From positions 3,100,001 through 3,164,000 of the forward strand of contig NZ_CP066796.1 of NCBI RefSeq assembly GCF_017161565.1: a DNA stretch of 64,000 bases, read 5' to 3'. The position numbers and the translations under genes are program-made. The notes beneath the pieces were generated by a model. That model had not been told where the DNA came from. It saw only the letters and a list, made by a program, of their open reading frames with translations, and ran no database searches. This document shows, piece by piece, positions 56,316 through 64,000 of this stretch. Numbering within the stretch: the stretch's first letter is position 1; every line of letters starts with the position of its first letter. Origin of the DNA: Erwinia amylovora (GTDB taxonomy: Bacteria > Pseudomonadota > Gammaproteobacteria > Enterobacterales > Enterobacteriaceae).

Positions 56316-56978
56316 CTACCAGTTGCCATACGGATAGACCTTCCCTTTAATAAAATCCTTTGTGTCTTTGTCATATCCATAAGAAAAATCGCTCTTAGTT
56401 ATCCCTTTGCAAATAAATAATTTATCGCCGGATAACGTATACAGCACTGACGGCGTTACGCGGTAATTGGGCTCTCCCCGGCTGACCCCGCTTAACCAGA
56501 CGGCCACCTTTCCTTCCGGAGCCAGACCAATTTGCACGGCGTTATGGTACCCGGTGTGACCCGGATCACCCTTGTACACGCCGGGTCTGAGCATTTTTTC
56601 CAGTACGGGTTGTGGGATAGTCAGGTGGGTTTCATACACCTTTTTATCCATCACCGAGTCCCAGCAAAAAATAATATGCCTGGGGGGACGCTCAACGTGA
56701 TTCCAGTAGCCGTTGAGTGTCCGTGAGAGATCGTCCCACCCGCCGATAACACCGTACAGTGCCTTCGTGCTGTCAAGAGTTGTAAACTCATAAACTTTAC
56801 CCCCGGCATCCTGAACAACGGCAAACGTCACCAGCGCAGGCAGCGCCTGAGGCGTGAAAAAATTAAAAGTCCACTTGGTTGGTACGCCGTTTTGCGCCAC
56901 GGTGCCGGGCTGGTCCGCACCCTGACAGGCCGTCAGCATCAGTACCGGAAGAAGCCCGGCCAGACGGGTTATTTCCAT
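56316..56978 (-). CDS. Tle1 immunity lipoprotein, copy 3 (variant B-tail 1)
   Basis: This 220-residue lipoprotein has the shared signal peptide. The middle block is variant B (DSTKALYGVIGGWDDLSRTL; GVYKGDPGHTGYHNAVQ; LSGVSRGEPNYR). The tail is variant 1 (TKSDFSYGYDKDTKDF). It uses one extra codon in the middle. The upstream spacer differs slightly at the ribosome site (GAAGGGTGTAAAAT instead of GAAGGGAATAAAAT). Confidence 0.85.
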   Translation of the reverse strand: MEITRLAGLLPVLMLTACQGADQPGTVAQNGVPTKWTFNFFTPQALPALVTFAVVQDAGGKVYEFTTLDSTKALYGVIGGWDDLSRTLNGYWNHVERPPRHIIFCWDSVMDKKVYETHLTIPQPVLEKMLRPGVYKGDPGHTGYHNAVQIGLAPEGKVAVWLSGVSRGEPNYRVTPSVLYTLSGDKLFICKGITKSDFSYGYDKDTKDFIKGKVYPYGNW

Positions 56979-57157
56979 ATTTTACACCCTTCCATATCGT
57001 AAACCGTCCGCTGCCAGCGTTCGTCGGGCCGGTTGGTAAACGTCACCATCTTCGCCGGCTTTACCGCCCCGGCGATCATTCCATGGCCGTCTCTGACCAC
57101 GCCGTTCCAGTTGGCCGGGCAGTGAAGGTATTGTGCCGCCAGCATCTCGATTTCCGG
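56969..57157 (-). pseudogene. Copy of tle1 3' end (fragment 3)
   Basis: Same 63-codon fragment and breakpoint as the other two, with the AAQ variant. One codon near the end gives GCKIW instead of GNKIW. Confidence 0.9.
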
Positions 57158-57168
57158 AACAGTCGAGG

Positions 57169-57831
57169 CTACCAGTTGCCATACGGATAGACCTTCCCTT
57201 TAATAAAATCCTTTGTGTTTTCTCCAAATTCATAACCAGTGGAAAAACGTGTTATCCCTTTGCAAATAGATAATTTATCGCCGGATAGCGTATACAGCAC
57301 TGACGGCGTTACGCGGTAATTGGGCTCTCCCCGGCTGACCCCGCTCAACCAGACGGCCACCTTTCCTTCCGGAGCCAGACCAATTTGCACGGCGTTATGG
57401 TACCCGGTGTGACCCGGATCACCCTTGTACACGCCGGGTCTGAGCATTTTTTCCAGTACGGGTTGCGGGATAGTCAGGTGGGTTTCATACACCTTTTTAT
57501 CCATCACCGAGTCCCAGCAAAAAATAATATGCCTGGGGGGACGCTCAACGTGATTCCAGTAGCCGTTGAGTGTCCGTGAGAGATCGTCCCACCCGCCGAT
57601 AACACCGTACAGTGCCTTCGTGCTGTCAAGAGTTGTAAACTCATAAACTTTACCCCCGGCATCCTGAACAACGGCGAACGTCACCAGCGCAGGCAGCGCC
57701 TGAGGCGTGAAAAAATTAAAAGTCCACTTGGTTGGTACGCCGTTTTGCGCCACGATGCCGGGCTGGTCCGCACCCTGACAGGCCGTCAGCATCAGTACCG
57801 GAAGAAGCCCGGCCAGACGGGTTATTTCCAT
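57169..57831 (-). CDS. Tle1 immunity lipoprotein, copy 4 (variant B-tail 2), next to tle1
   Basis: This 220-residue lipoprotein has the shared signal peptide and lipobox. The middle block is variant B and the tail variant 2 (TRFSTGYEFGENTKDF). It starts inside the true 3' end of tle1 (10-nt overlap), the ancestral position for a cognate immunity gene. It is expected to face the periplasm as an inner- or outer-membrane-anchored inhibitor of the lipase. Confidence 0.88.
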   Translation of the reverse strand: MEITRLAGLLPVLMLTACQGADQPGIVAQNGVPTKWTFNFFTPQALPALVTFAVVQDAGGKVYEFTTLDSTKALYGVIGGWDDLSRTLNGYWNHVERPPRHIIFCWDSVMDKKVYETHLTIPQPVLEKMLRPGVYKGDPGHTGYHNAVQIGLAPEGKVAVWLSGVSRGEPNYRVTPSVLYTLSGDKLSICKGITRFSTGYEFGENTKDFIKGKVYPYGNW

Positions 57832-59708
57832 ATTTTATTCCCTTCCATATCGTAAACCGTCCGCTGCCAGCGTTCGTCCGGCCGGTTGGTAAACGTCACC
57901 ATCTTCGCCGGCTTTACCGCCCCGGCGATCATTCCATGGCCGTCTCTGACCACGCCGTTCCAGTTGGCCGGGCAGTGAAGGTATTGTACCGCCAGCATCT
58001 CGATTTCCGGGGTGGTAAACCCGCTGGCCGGTTGACCGCGGCGGACGCCGCGTCCCATCACGATCGCTTTTTCACACAGGCTATTGAGTTCTGGCCGCAG
58101 TGACAGATTGTCGTCTTTAGGTAAGATCGGATTGAATACTACTCCCGCATCCTGTGCCGCATCGAGCATCACCCGCAGTGCCACCTTTGACCAGTCATTG
58201 CGCGTCGGACGGTCGATAACCGCTGCCGCACCGCTGCGTTTTTGTAGCATACCGTAGCGGTCGGCGGGCATCCGCTCGTCGTGCCAGGTATCGATATGAA
58301 TCGCCACCGACTGCAACAGCGGGGCTATCGCCGGACAGGTTTCCATCACCCTGAGTTGCTCACCCGTCTGCTGATAAATCCGCGTAGCCGTATCGGGCGT
58401 GGAAAGAGGTACGGTTTCAAACTGCGGGCGGGTCAAAAAACAGGCTTCATGCTCATCGGGATTGTAGCCGCCGCCAATGTCGGAGTGCGCACCGGGCAGG
58501 GCCAGCTCCGGCCACGCCGGTTTCACGCTGTTCAGCGCGAAGTTAAACCGGCATTCGTGCTGCGCGGTAAGGTGGAATACCTTTTCCGCCACGCCCGGAC
58601 GCAGCACGATGTTCACCTCGCCAGTATCGGCGCTGTGCGGGTTGAAACCGTTCGCCGGGCTGCCGATGGCCGCTACCGTATCAAATATCCCCAGAAAACG
58701 GGTCTTACCGCCGGGGGTGCCAGCGAACTCAACGCCATCCAGCCCGGTCTTGATGGCCGCAATAATGGCGCTGTCCTGACCGAAAACCCGATTGGCAAAA
58801 TGCCGCGCCGCCGCCGCCCCGCGGCTGAACCCGAAAATATCAAACTGCAATTCCTTGATGATGCAGGAGCCAGCTTCGGGATGGTTGACTAAATAGTCCT
58901 GAATTCCAGCAGCCAGTGCCGCGACCGCCTTATCGGTTTTTCTTACCACGCCGGTGTTACCCCGGCCGGTGCCCATCCCGTAGGTGCTGTCGCCTTCTCC
59001 GCTTTCCGTGCCGATCCCCTCGATATAAATAGTGTACTGGCCATATCCCGTATCTGGGATAAGTTTCTGGTTATACAACGTGCGAAGCCAGTGCACGTTG
59101 GTGTAATAGCCGAGATAACTTGCGGCGGCGGTGCCGCTTAATCCGCGGTTTAGCAAGATGCATTGGCTTAACGCAGACGCTGACTCCGCGTCGCTCATGC
59201 CAAAATTATCGGCGGTACAGGCAGCCTGACGGTCGCCGCAGTTATTGGCATTGTTGCCGGTGCCGTCGAAAAACACCCCGATAGTCAGCGTGATCTCCCG
59301 CTTTTTCTTTGGCGTTTTTTCGTCATCACCAGTATCTGAAGGCGCGTTCTTGCAGGCCGCTTGCGCGAGCTGTTTTGGCTCGGATATGTCCGCAGCAACA
59401 GCTGCTGCCCGTTGTGGTGCCTGATAAAGACCATGTGACATAAAGGTTTGAGACGGGATAAAAAAAGCCTTACACGGACAGGTCGAACGGCTGTACAACG
59501 TGCTGGCAGCGTAGCTGCCATGAATGATATCGCCGGGATGCCCCCCACCCACGCTGTAGGTGCCCGGATGTTTCCCGCATGAAACCGGGCTGCCGTTCAC
59601 GGCGGTAAAGCTGTTATTTTTTCCCAGTTTTTTTTCGGGACGACCGTTCAGAACGGTGCCGCCACAGCTGGTTTTATCCCCTTTGACTATCCAATATCCG
59701 GTGGCCAT
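57822..59708 (-). CDS. tle1: PAAR-Tle1 phospholipase effector
   Basis: This 628-residue T6SS lipase starts at MATGYWIVKGDKTSCGG (59708), overlapping the upstream stop as TAATG; ATG at 59729 is unlikely. Residues 1-90 form a PAAR-like spike tip (GGGHPGDIIHGS). A DUF2235 alpha/beta-hydrolase domain follows: GVFFDGTGNN, nucleophile Ser295 in GFSRG, Asp343 in GIFDTVA and His408 in GAHSDIGGGY. Tle1 enzymes hydrolyse membrane phospholipids. No vgrG lies near, so it must use a spike from the main cluster or elsewhere. Complete, with all catalytic residues. Confidence 0.92.
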   Translation of the reverse strand: MATGYWIVKGDKTSCGGTVLNGRPEKKLGKNNSFTAVNGSPVSCGKHPGTYSVGGGHPGDIIHGSYAASTLYSRSTCPCKAFFIPSQTFMSHGLYQAPQRAAAVAADISEPKQLAQAACKNAPSDTGDDEKTPKKKREITLTIGVFFDGTGNNANNCGDRQAACTADNFGMSDAESASALSQCILLNRGLSGTAAASYLGYYTNVHWLRTLYNQKLIPDTGYGQYTIYIEGIGTESGEGDSTYGMGTGRGNTGVVRKTDKAVAALAAGIQDYLVNHPEAGSCIIKELQFDIFGFSRGAAAARHFANRVFGQDSAIIAAIKTGLDGVEFAGTPGGKTRFLGIFDTVAAIGSPANGFNPHSADTGEVNIVLRPGVAEKVFHLTAQHECRFNFALNSVKPAWPELALPGAHSDIGGGYNPDEHEACFLTRPQFETVPLSTPDTATRIYQQTGEQLRVMETCPAIAPLLQSVAIHIDTWHDERMPADRYGMLQKRSGAAAVIDRPTRNDWSKVALRVMLDAAQDAGVVFNPILPKDDNLSLRPELNSLCEKAIVMGRGVRRGQPASGFTTPEIEMLAVQYLHCPANWNGVVRDGHGMIAGAVKPAKMVTFTNRPDERWQRTVYDMEGNKIWK

Positions 59709-59905
59709 TACGCCACCGCCTGAGGACATGCCTGAACGGGAACCCTTAAATCATCGGTCAGGATACCAGGGGCCATTTCCCGCATGTGCTCCTCAAACAG
59801 GGCATGCCTGTCGTCGTTGCCGGGAGCTATTTCTTCCGCAGAGTACGGCGCTTTTATCTGGGCGATTAAATGACTGGTAATATCCTTCGCGTACCGCTTT
59901 TCCAT
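59708..59905 (-). CDS. Small protein upstream of tle1, possible effector adaptor
   Basis: This 65-residue protein starts MEKRYAKDITSHLIAQIKAP (59905) after GGAGAGGG; the frame is open to 59974 but without a good ribosome site. It has no signal or membrane segment and an acidic centre (EEIAPGNDDRHALFEEHMRE). Its stop overlaps the tle1 start by 1 nt, so the two are coupled. Small genes at this place may aid folding or loading of the effector. No family is recognised. Confidence 0.6.
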   Translation of the reverse strand: MEKRYAKDITSHLIAQIKAPYSAEEIAPGNDDRHALFEEHMREMAPGILTDDLRVPVQACPQAVA

Positions 59906-60263
59906 GCTAATTCCCTCTCCTTTTATATAAGCAGTGAGTCCATCATAAATACCTAAGCCAAATAACCACAGCAATTATATTTTCAACAGCATTCGATTAA
60001 GCACCAATAGCTTTCATCTCTGCGGATTTTTATAGTGCATCGTTTTATTTTTTTTCTGAGGTTGATGGAAAGATTTGTCATCCGTTTGTTTCTTACCATC
60101 CGCAATCTCATCCCGTTAAATGCTCAATCTGCAAAACTGATTTATCTTCTGATTAAACAGAGATTTTGCTGGAATGCATCTCACCAGATCGGCCAGGACC
60201 GCTTATTCACGGTTTCCGGCCAGTTAGACTTCAGTCGGGAAGGCTTCCACTCGGATTGAGCTG
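59906..60263. other. Intergenic region upstream of the Tle1 module
   Basis: AT-rich DNA without a supported gene; it should contain the promoter of the minus-strand Tle1 module. A plus-strand open frame at 60035-60259 has no recognisable features. Confidence 0.4.
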
Positions 60264-60286
60264 AATAAAAGGCCGCTGATGCGGCC
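60264..60286 (-). terminator. Terminator downstream of ogr
   Basis: GGCCGC (60271-60276) and GCGGCC (60281-60286) enclose TGAT. On the minus strand the stem is followed by TTTTATT. It closes the ogr gene. Confidence 0.75.
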
Positions 60287-60330
60287 TCAACGGGAACAGA
60301 TGCCTGCATTTTGGAGCAGTCAAGACCGGG

Positions 60331-60543
60331 CTACGATAGGCGTTTTTCCGGCACTCCTGTCTTATGTGGCGGTGCTGAGCTGATTTTTGCCGGCCGGCTG
60401 ACCGTCCGCACAAAGGTTTCATGCGTCACGAATGTGTGTCCACATTCGATATTGGTGCATTGGTTGTAGCGCTCTTTCGTTTCAGCTGAAACCTGGAAAC
60501 TGCTTCTGGTGTGGGCCGACCGACCGCACAACGGACAATTCAT
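60331..60543 (-). CDS. ogr: Ogr/Delta-type zinc-finger activator (P2-like phage)
   Basis: This 70-residue protein (71 if the preceding ATG at 60546 is used) has zinc-binding Cys pairs CPLC and CTNIEC and the family pattern ETKERYNQC...GHTFVTHETF. Ogr proteins activate late promoters of P2-like phages. No other P2 gene is seen in the window, so it is an orphan from a lost prophage or satellite. It is followed by its own terminator. Confidence 0.85.
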   Translation of the reverse strand: MNCPLCGRSAHTRSSFQVSAETKERYNQCTNIECGHTFVTHETFVRTVSRPAKISSAPPHKTGVPEKRLS

Positions 60544-60546
60544 CAT

Positions 60547-62447
60547 AAATTTGTACCCTTATCGCGCCAAATGGAACAGTAATACTATACGATAATTCCA
60601 TTTTGTGAAGTATTAATTCCATGTGGAGATGAAATCACAGAAAGAGAATTGTGTCGCAAAAAATTCATTCTGTGCCGGAGCATGGGTCAGTTCGCTGTGA
60701 CTCCCGCTTCTTCATCAACAGGCGCTTTAAGCCGCTGACTCTTACCTGCATTTCCGTACCGCGTACGACTCGCCCTGCTGCCAGCGGTAGCTGGAACGAT
60801 GCAACCCCGTGTCGGATATGCTGCCATTGCGCTGGGGTCGCTTTCCCGGCTTGGCGCGAAGAGCCCGGCAGCTGCGATGAGAAAAGTCACCGCTACCCCC
60901 TGATCACCGAGAAAACGGACTAAACTTTGAATATCCCACCGAAATAAAATGACTCTCCTTTAATGAATTTACGGAAGCGCTGCATAGCTGAATGAGCAAC
61001 AGCATCGTCGTGCTGACCGCCGTTATCTGGAATGATCAACATCAACAGTGTGCATTTCGCAAAGTTAAGTAGGGTGCTGCGTAAATCGCAGCGTTCAGGA
61101 TGCAGGTTGGCCGTGCTGAAGCTATCTGGTTTTCTGTTTACCCCTATTCCCAGGTTAACAGTCTGGGCGCTCCCCGGTTAACAGTCCGGGCGCTCAAGGA
61201 GCGTCGCCCTGTCACGGTCAGACATGCCTCCGACTCTGTTAATTGCCCTTTCCGTCAATATACCCGTTCACATATTAACCTTATCAAAAAAGTCGCCCAC
61301 ATCGCGACCGCTTTAACGCCGCCGTCAGGCAATGCGCAGTGAAGATCTGACATTTATAAACCACATAATTACTTCCTGTTTGGCGCCAGAAAAGTCAGGA
61401 TATTCCCTAACCTTCAAAAATACTTTATTGGCTAGCATCAGGGATTGACTGACATAGCGGGTTTCACAGAAAATTAATATTTTCGCTTCCTTGTGAATGA
61501 TCACTCTGGCAAGGCAATCACTTACCATCCCGTCATGACTAACAGCCGCTGTAACTCAACAAATTAAATTGCATTTAACACCAAGCCGTTTGCTTATAAG
61601 AAAGAAAAGATAGTGATGTAATTATTAACCCTTCAGTTCGGCATTATAAACTCTCATCTTGCCGATACAACAATCTGAAGTACTGGGCAGCAACAGTGGA
61701 CAATAGCACAACAATTTACCCTTACCTGTAATAACGACATGAATTCTGCGACTGACTCCGTCAGGCCATTTGCTGAATTGTAGCCAGTGAATAATCACTG
61801 ATAATTTACCTTAACTGTGGAATAACCTTTTCCGCAGTCCTTGCATGCAGAAAAAACCTTTTTCAGAAAATGGGGACTGCTTCGCAAAATCCCATAAGAT
61901 CAAACCATCTGTTGATGTTAATATGATGAGCAATAAATCTTCTGAGAAATGGAATAGCCATAAAAATAATTCACCATCCTGAAAAGCGGCAGCTACGTCA
62001 AGCACGATGAGCTTAATGAACGCATAAAGGGAGGCAGAAAATACCTCTACCGCCTGAAGCATGAGAGGTTCAGATCATAAAGGCAGCTTGACAGATTATT
62101 GGTTCTATCTGAATCCATGACCCGCTGCTGGTTCACGCAATAAACACCGGACAGATTATGTCCCCCCGAATGTCAGTCCTGTTGGCAGGCCTGAGCCAGT
62201 GCCACTACTGCCCCGCTGTTGAGATTCCCTACATCATTGAACATGCGTGCGGCTGGCAGAGACAAGCACTACCCGGTGGCGCTGCGGGTGGCTGATGAAA
62301 AATCATCACTCCGGCAGCGTCAGTAATATGTTGCCTGGTTATCTCTTTAATTCTGACTCAATAATAAAGCGGTATGCGTTAATAAAAAGACCCCTAATCC
62401 GCTTAATTCCCTCCTCGATAAGCTGAAATAATCTGGAGTTAACAACT
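60547..62447. other. About 1.9 kb of relic DNA without a supported gene
   Basis: Only short open frames are present on both strands, none with recognisable protein character. One stretch (about 61983-62080) reads SGSYVKHDELNERIKGGRKY and may be a scrap of a former gene. A short tandem repeat is at 61153-61195. Mixed base composition fits degraded mobile or phage DNA. Confidence 0.5.
61153..61195. repeat. Two-copy short direct repeat
   Basis: GGTTAACAGTCTGGGCGCTC (61153-61172) is repeated at 61176-61195 with one change (TCTGGG to TCCGGG), period 23 nt. No function can be assigned. Confidence 0.7.
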
Positions 62448-62972
62448 ATGCGTAAATTAATATTTTTTGTGCTGGCTATCATGTCCGCCCTGGCGAACGC
62501 CACAGACGCGCCTGAAATTTCCGTCGGTTTTTCTCCCTCTGCGGGCCAGAGCGCGTTGCAGATCGTTTTGAACACCATTAATGGTGCAGAACAAAGCATT
62601 GATATGGCAGCTTACAGCTTCACCAGCCACCCGATTGCTGCCGCACTCATCGCCGCCCAAAACCGCGGGGTATCTGTACGCGTGGTAGCCGATGCAAAAG
62701 CCAATAACGATAAGTACACCGCCGTTACCTTCCTGACTAATCAGGACGTGCCGGTACGTCTGAATGCGCAATACATCTTCATGCACAATAAATTTATGGT
62801 CGTTGACAGCAATACGGTACAAACTGGCTCATTCAACTACACTTCCAACGCCGCGAAGCGCAACGCTGAAAACGTGCTTCTGGTGCTGAATGCGCCAACG
62901 CTGGCGGCCACCTACCTGCAGGAGTTTAATCGCCTGTGGGGCGAGTCACAGGGGTTCGACAGCCTCTATTGA
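62448..62972 (+). CDS. Secreted phospholipase D-family nuclease (Nuc type)
   Basis: This 174-residue protein has a signal peptide (MRKLIFFVLAIMSALANA). A single HKD motif HNKFMVVDSNTVQTGSFN lies near residues 109-126, with IDMAAYSFTSHPIAAALIAA before it. Length and pattern match Nuc, the periplasmic endonuclease of the IncN plasmid pKM101, which works as a dimer sharing two HKD motifs. It could degrade incoming or environmental DNA. It stands alone in relic DNA, so a plasmid or island origin is likely. Confidence 0.85.
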   Translation: MRKLIFFVLAIMSALANATDAPEISVGFSPSAGQSALQIVLNTINGAEQSIDMAAYSFTSHPIAAALIAAQNRGVSVRVVADAKANNDKYTAVTFLTNQDVPVRLNAQYIFMHNKFMVVDSNTVQTGSFNYTSNAAKRNAENVLLVLNAPTLAATYLQEFNRLWGESQGFDSLY

Positions 62973-64000
62973 AAACGGCCCCCCTCAGGTGCGACCACCG
63001 CCAAAGCCTGGCAAATCATCAGGGAGTTCATCAGAACCTCCTCAAGGATTGATAAGCTCATTTGGATGATTTGATCGCCTGCCACAAGGGTATTTCACCT
63101 TCGCAATGCGCTTGCAAATCCTTCACTTGCGCCAGAACGCAATTCAGATCTCAATATGCAAATCCGTTTCTTTATCAGGTTGACGACAATGCTCACGCTG
63201 CCGCTGATGATGGCGACAGGTAAGCGGAGCAAAAAGAACGGGCACGGAGAAACAGGGTGGACTGCTACCAGAAGCATGCCCGTTCCCTCTTCTCGTTATT
63301 GACTGTTTACATTGCCAGCGGACGACGAGACGATCATTTCACAAAAACTGCCCGCTTATCCCTCAACAAACCGTCTCCGCGCCCCCGGCCTGAACGCCGG
63401 GTTTGCTGCGCGTTGGACGGGGGCAGCGCTCATCCTGCGGCAGCGAACCGTCCCTGCTTGCCGCCAGCCAGACGTTCATTTCCTAATGGCTCAGGCAAAC
63501 GCCTGACGGCGTTATCGCCGATTGAGGTCAGTGCGCTGTTAAAAGTTTGCTGCCTGTTCATCTCCTTGCTTCTGCCCGTTATTTATGGTGTCGACTTTGT
63601 CAGCACAGGCCCCCTCTGTTTCATCGGGCGTGGCGTTAAAATCGCCATTACCAAGCGTGACTGACCTCTCCAGCCGGCTCGACGTCACTTAGGGACAGCC
63701 ACTTAGGGTAAGATGCACCTCCGGCGAGCGCCGGTCTGCTGCGCAGCCGGATGATATCTGCAGGCAAAGAAGTGTCGTCCCGGCGGCGTAAATCTGTGTT
63801 TCCACCTTAAGCCCTCAATCCGGCGCTGGCGCAATAGCGCGGTAGTATGTTCCGCCGCCGTATAAAGCCGCATCTGCTGCCGACGGTTAGCTTTGCCTGG
63901 CCGATAAGCTGGTCGTTCAGTTTGTTCAGCGCCTGTGGCTGGCTTTTCAGCATTCCCGCCTGTTCTTGAATCATGTTGCACGGCGCTTTTTTAGCCCCGG
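62973..64000. other. End region without a supported gene
   Basis: No convincing gene is seen in the last 1028 nt. A minus-strand frame from about 63975 to 63808 reads MIQEQAGMLKSQPQALNKL and NDQLIGQAKLTVG before losing character; it may be a fragment of a gene, but I cannot name it. Confidence 0.4.

Larger units (their letters stand above)
54616..57831 (-). repeat. Tandem array of four immunity genes, period about 850 bp
   Basis: Units start at 57831, 56978, 56125 and 55275, with period 850-853 bp. Each unit has one lipoprotein gene of about 660 nt; the three outer units also carry a 189-nt copy of the tle1 3' end. Long stretches are identical between units, so the duplications are recent or kept alike by conversion. 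Confidence 0.95.

Noticed and set aside
54616..57831. The 850-bp repeats as a CRISPR or other non-coding array
   Set aside because: The repeats are intact protein genes with signal peptides and shared ribosome sites.
59767..59783. Possible copy of the tRNA-Ile2 3' end as an attachment site
   Set aside because: Only about 10 nt match (CCAGGGGCCA) and they lie inside a coding frame; too short.

Overview
The window looks like chromosomal DNA of a plant-associated enterobacterium, most likely Erwinia (Erwinia/Pantoea group). The core synteny yjjG-rimI-holD // rsmC, three leu tRNAs and yjjZ is that of Enterobacterales. The accessory gene set matches the large type VI secretion cluster of that group. 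I cannot assign a species from sequence alone.

Positions 1-40622 hold a decayed TonB-dependent receptor and then one long minus-strand type VI secretion system (T6SS) locus. Read in the direction of transcription (from 40622 down), it has an SH3-like lipoprotein, tssJ, tssK, tssL, tssM, tagF, tssA (frameshifted), tssB, tssC, hcp, a Tae4 amidase with two Tai4 immunity genes around an LprI-type lysozyme-inhibitor gene, fha/tagH, pppA, a periplasmic protein, tagJ, tssE, tssF, tssG, clpV and ppkA. Two effector modules follow. The first is vgrG, a PAAR effector, a membrane immunity protein and an accessory protein. The second is vgrG, eagR, an Rhs toxin and its immunity gene, then orphan Rhs tip debris and a terminator. 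PpkA, PppA, Fha and TagF form the threonine-phosphorylation switch, so this is probably a post-translationally fired antibacterial T6SS. Its tssA is broken in this sequence by one base in a G tract.

Positions 41597-53012 are mostly housekeeping: yjjG, rimI, holD, rsmC, three tRNA-Leu(CAG), Fur-box-controlled yjjZ, a membrane diguanylate cyclase, a dead MFS transporter, a DUF2946/PepSY pair, and a transporter-LacI regulator-nucleoside hydrolase operon.

Positions 53789-64000 form an accessory island beginning at tRNA-Ile2(CAU). It has an IS903-like remnant, then an orphan T6SS phospholipase module: a 65-residue protein, a PAAR-Tle1 lipase and four tandem lipoprotein immunity genes, each spacer carrying a copy of the lipase 3' end. 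An orphan P2-type ogr gene, about 1.9 kb of non-coding relic DNA, and a secreted Nuc-type phospholipase D nuclease follow.

The main themes are recombination and duplication of T6SS effector and immunity genes. The Tle1 immunity array carries all four combinations of two variable blocks. A vgrG duplication dragged along the ppkA 3' end. One Tai4 copy appears to have borrowed the signal peptide of the neighbouring LprI gene. No CRISPR array or rRNA gene was seen.
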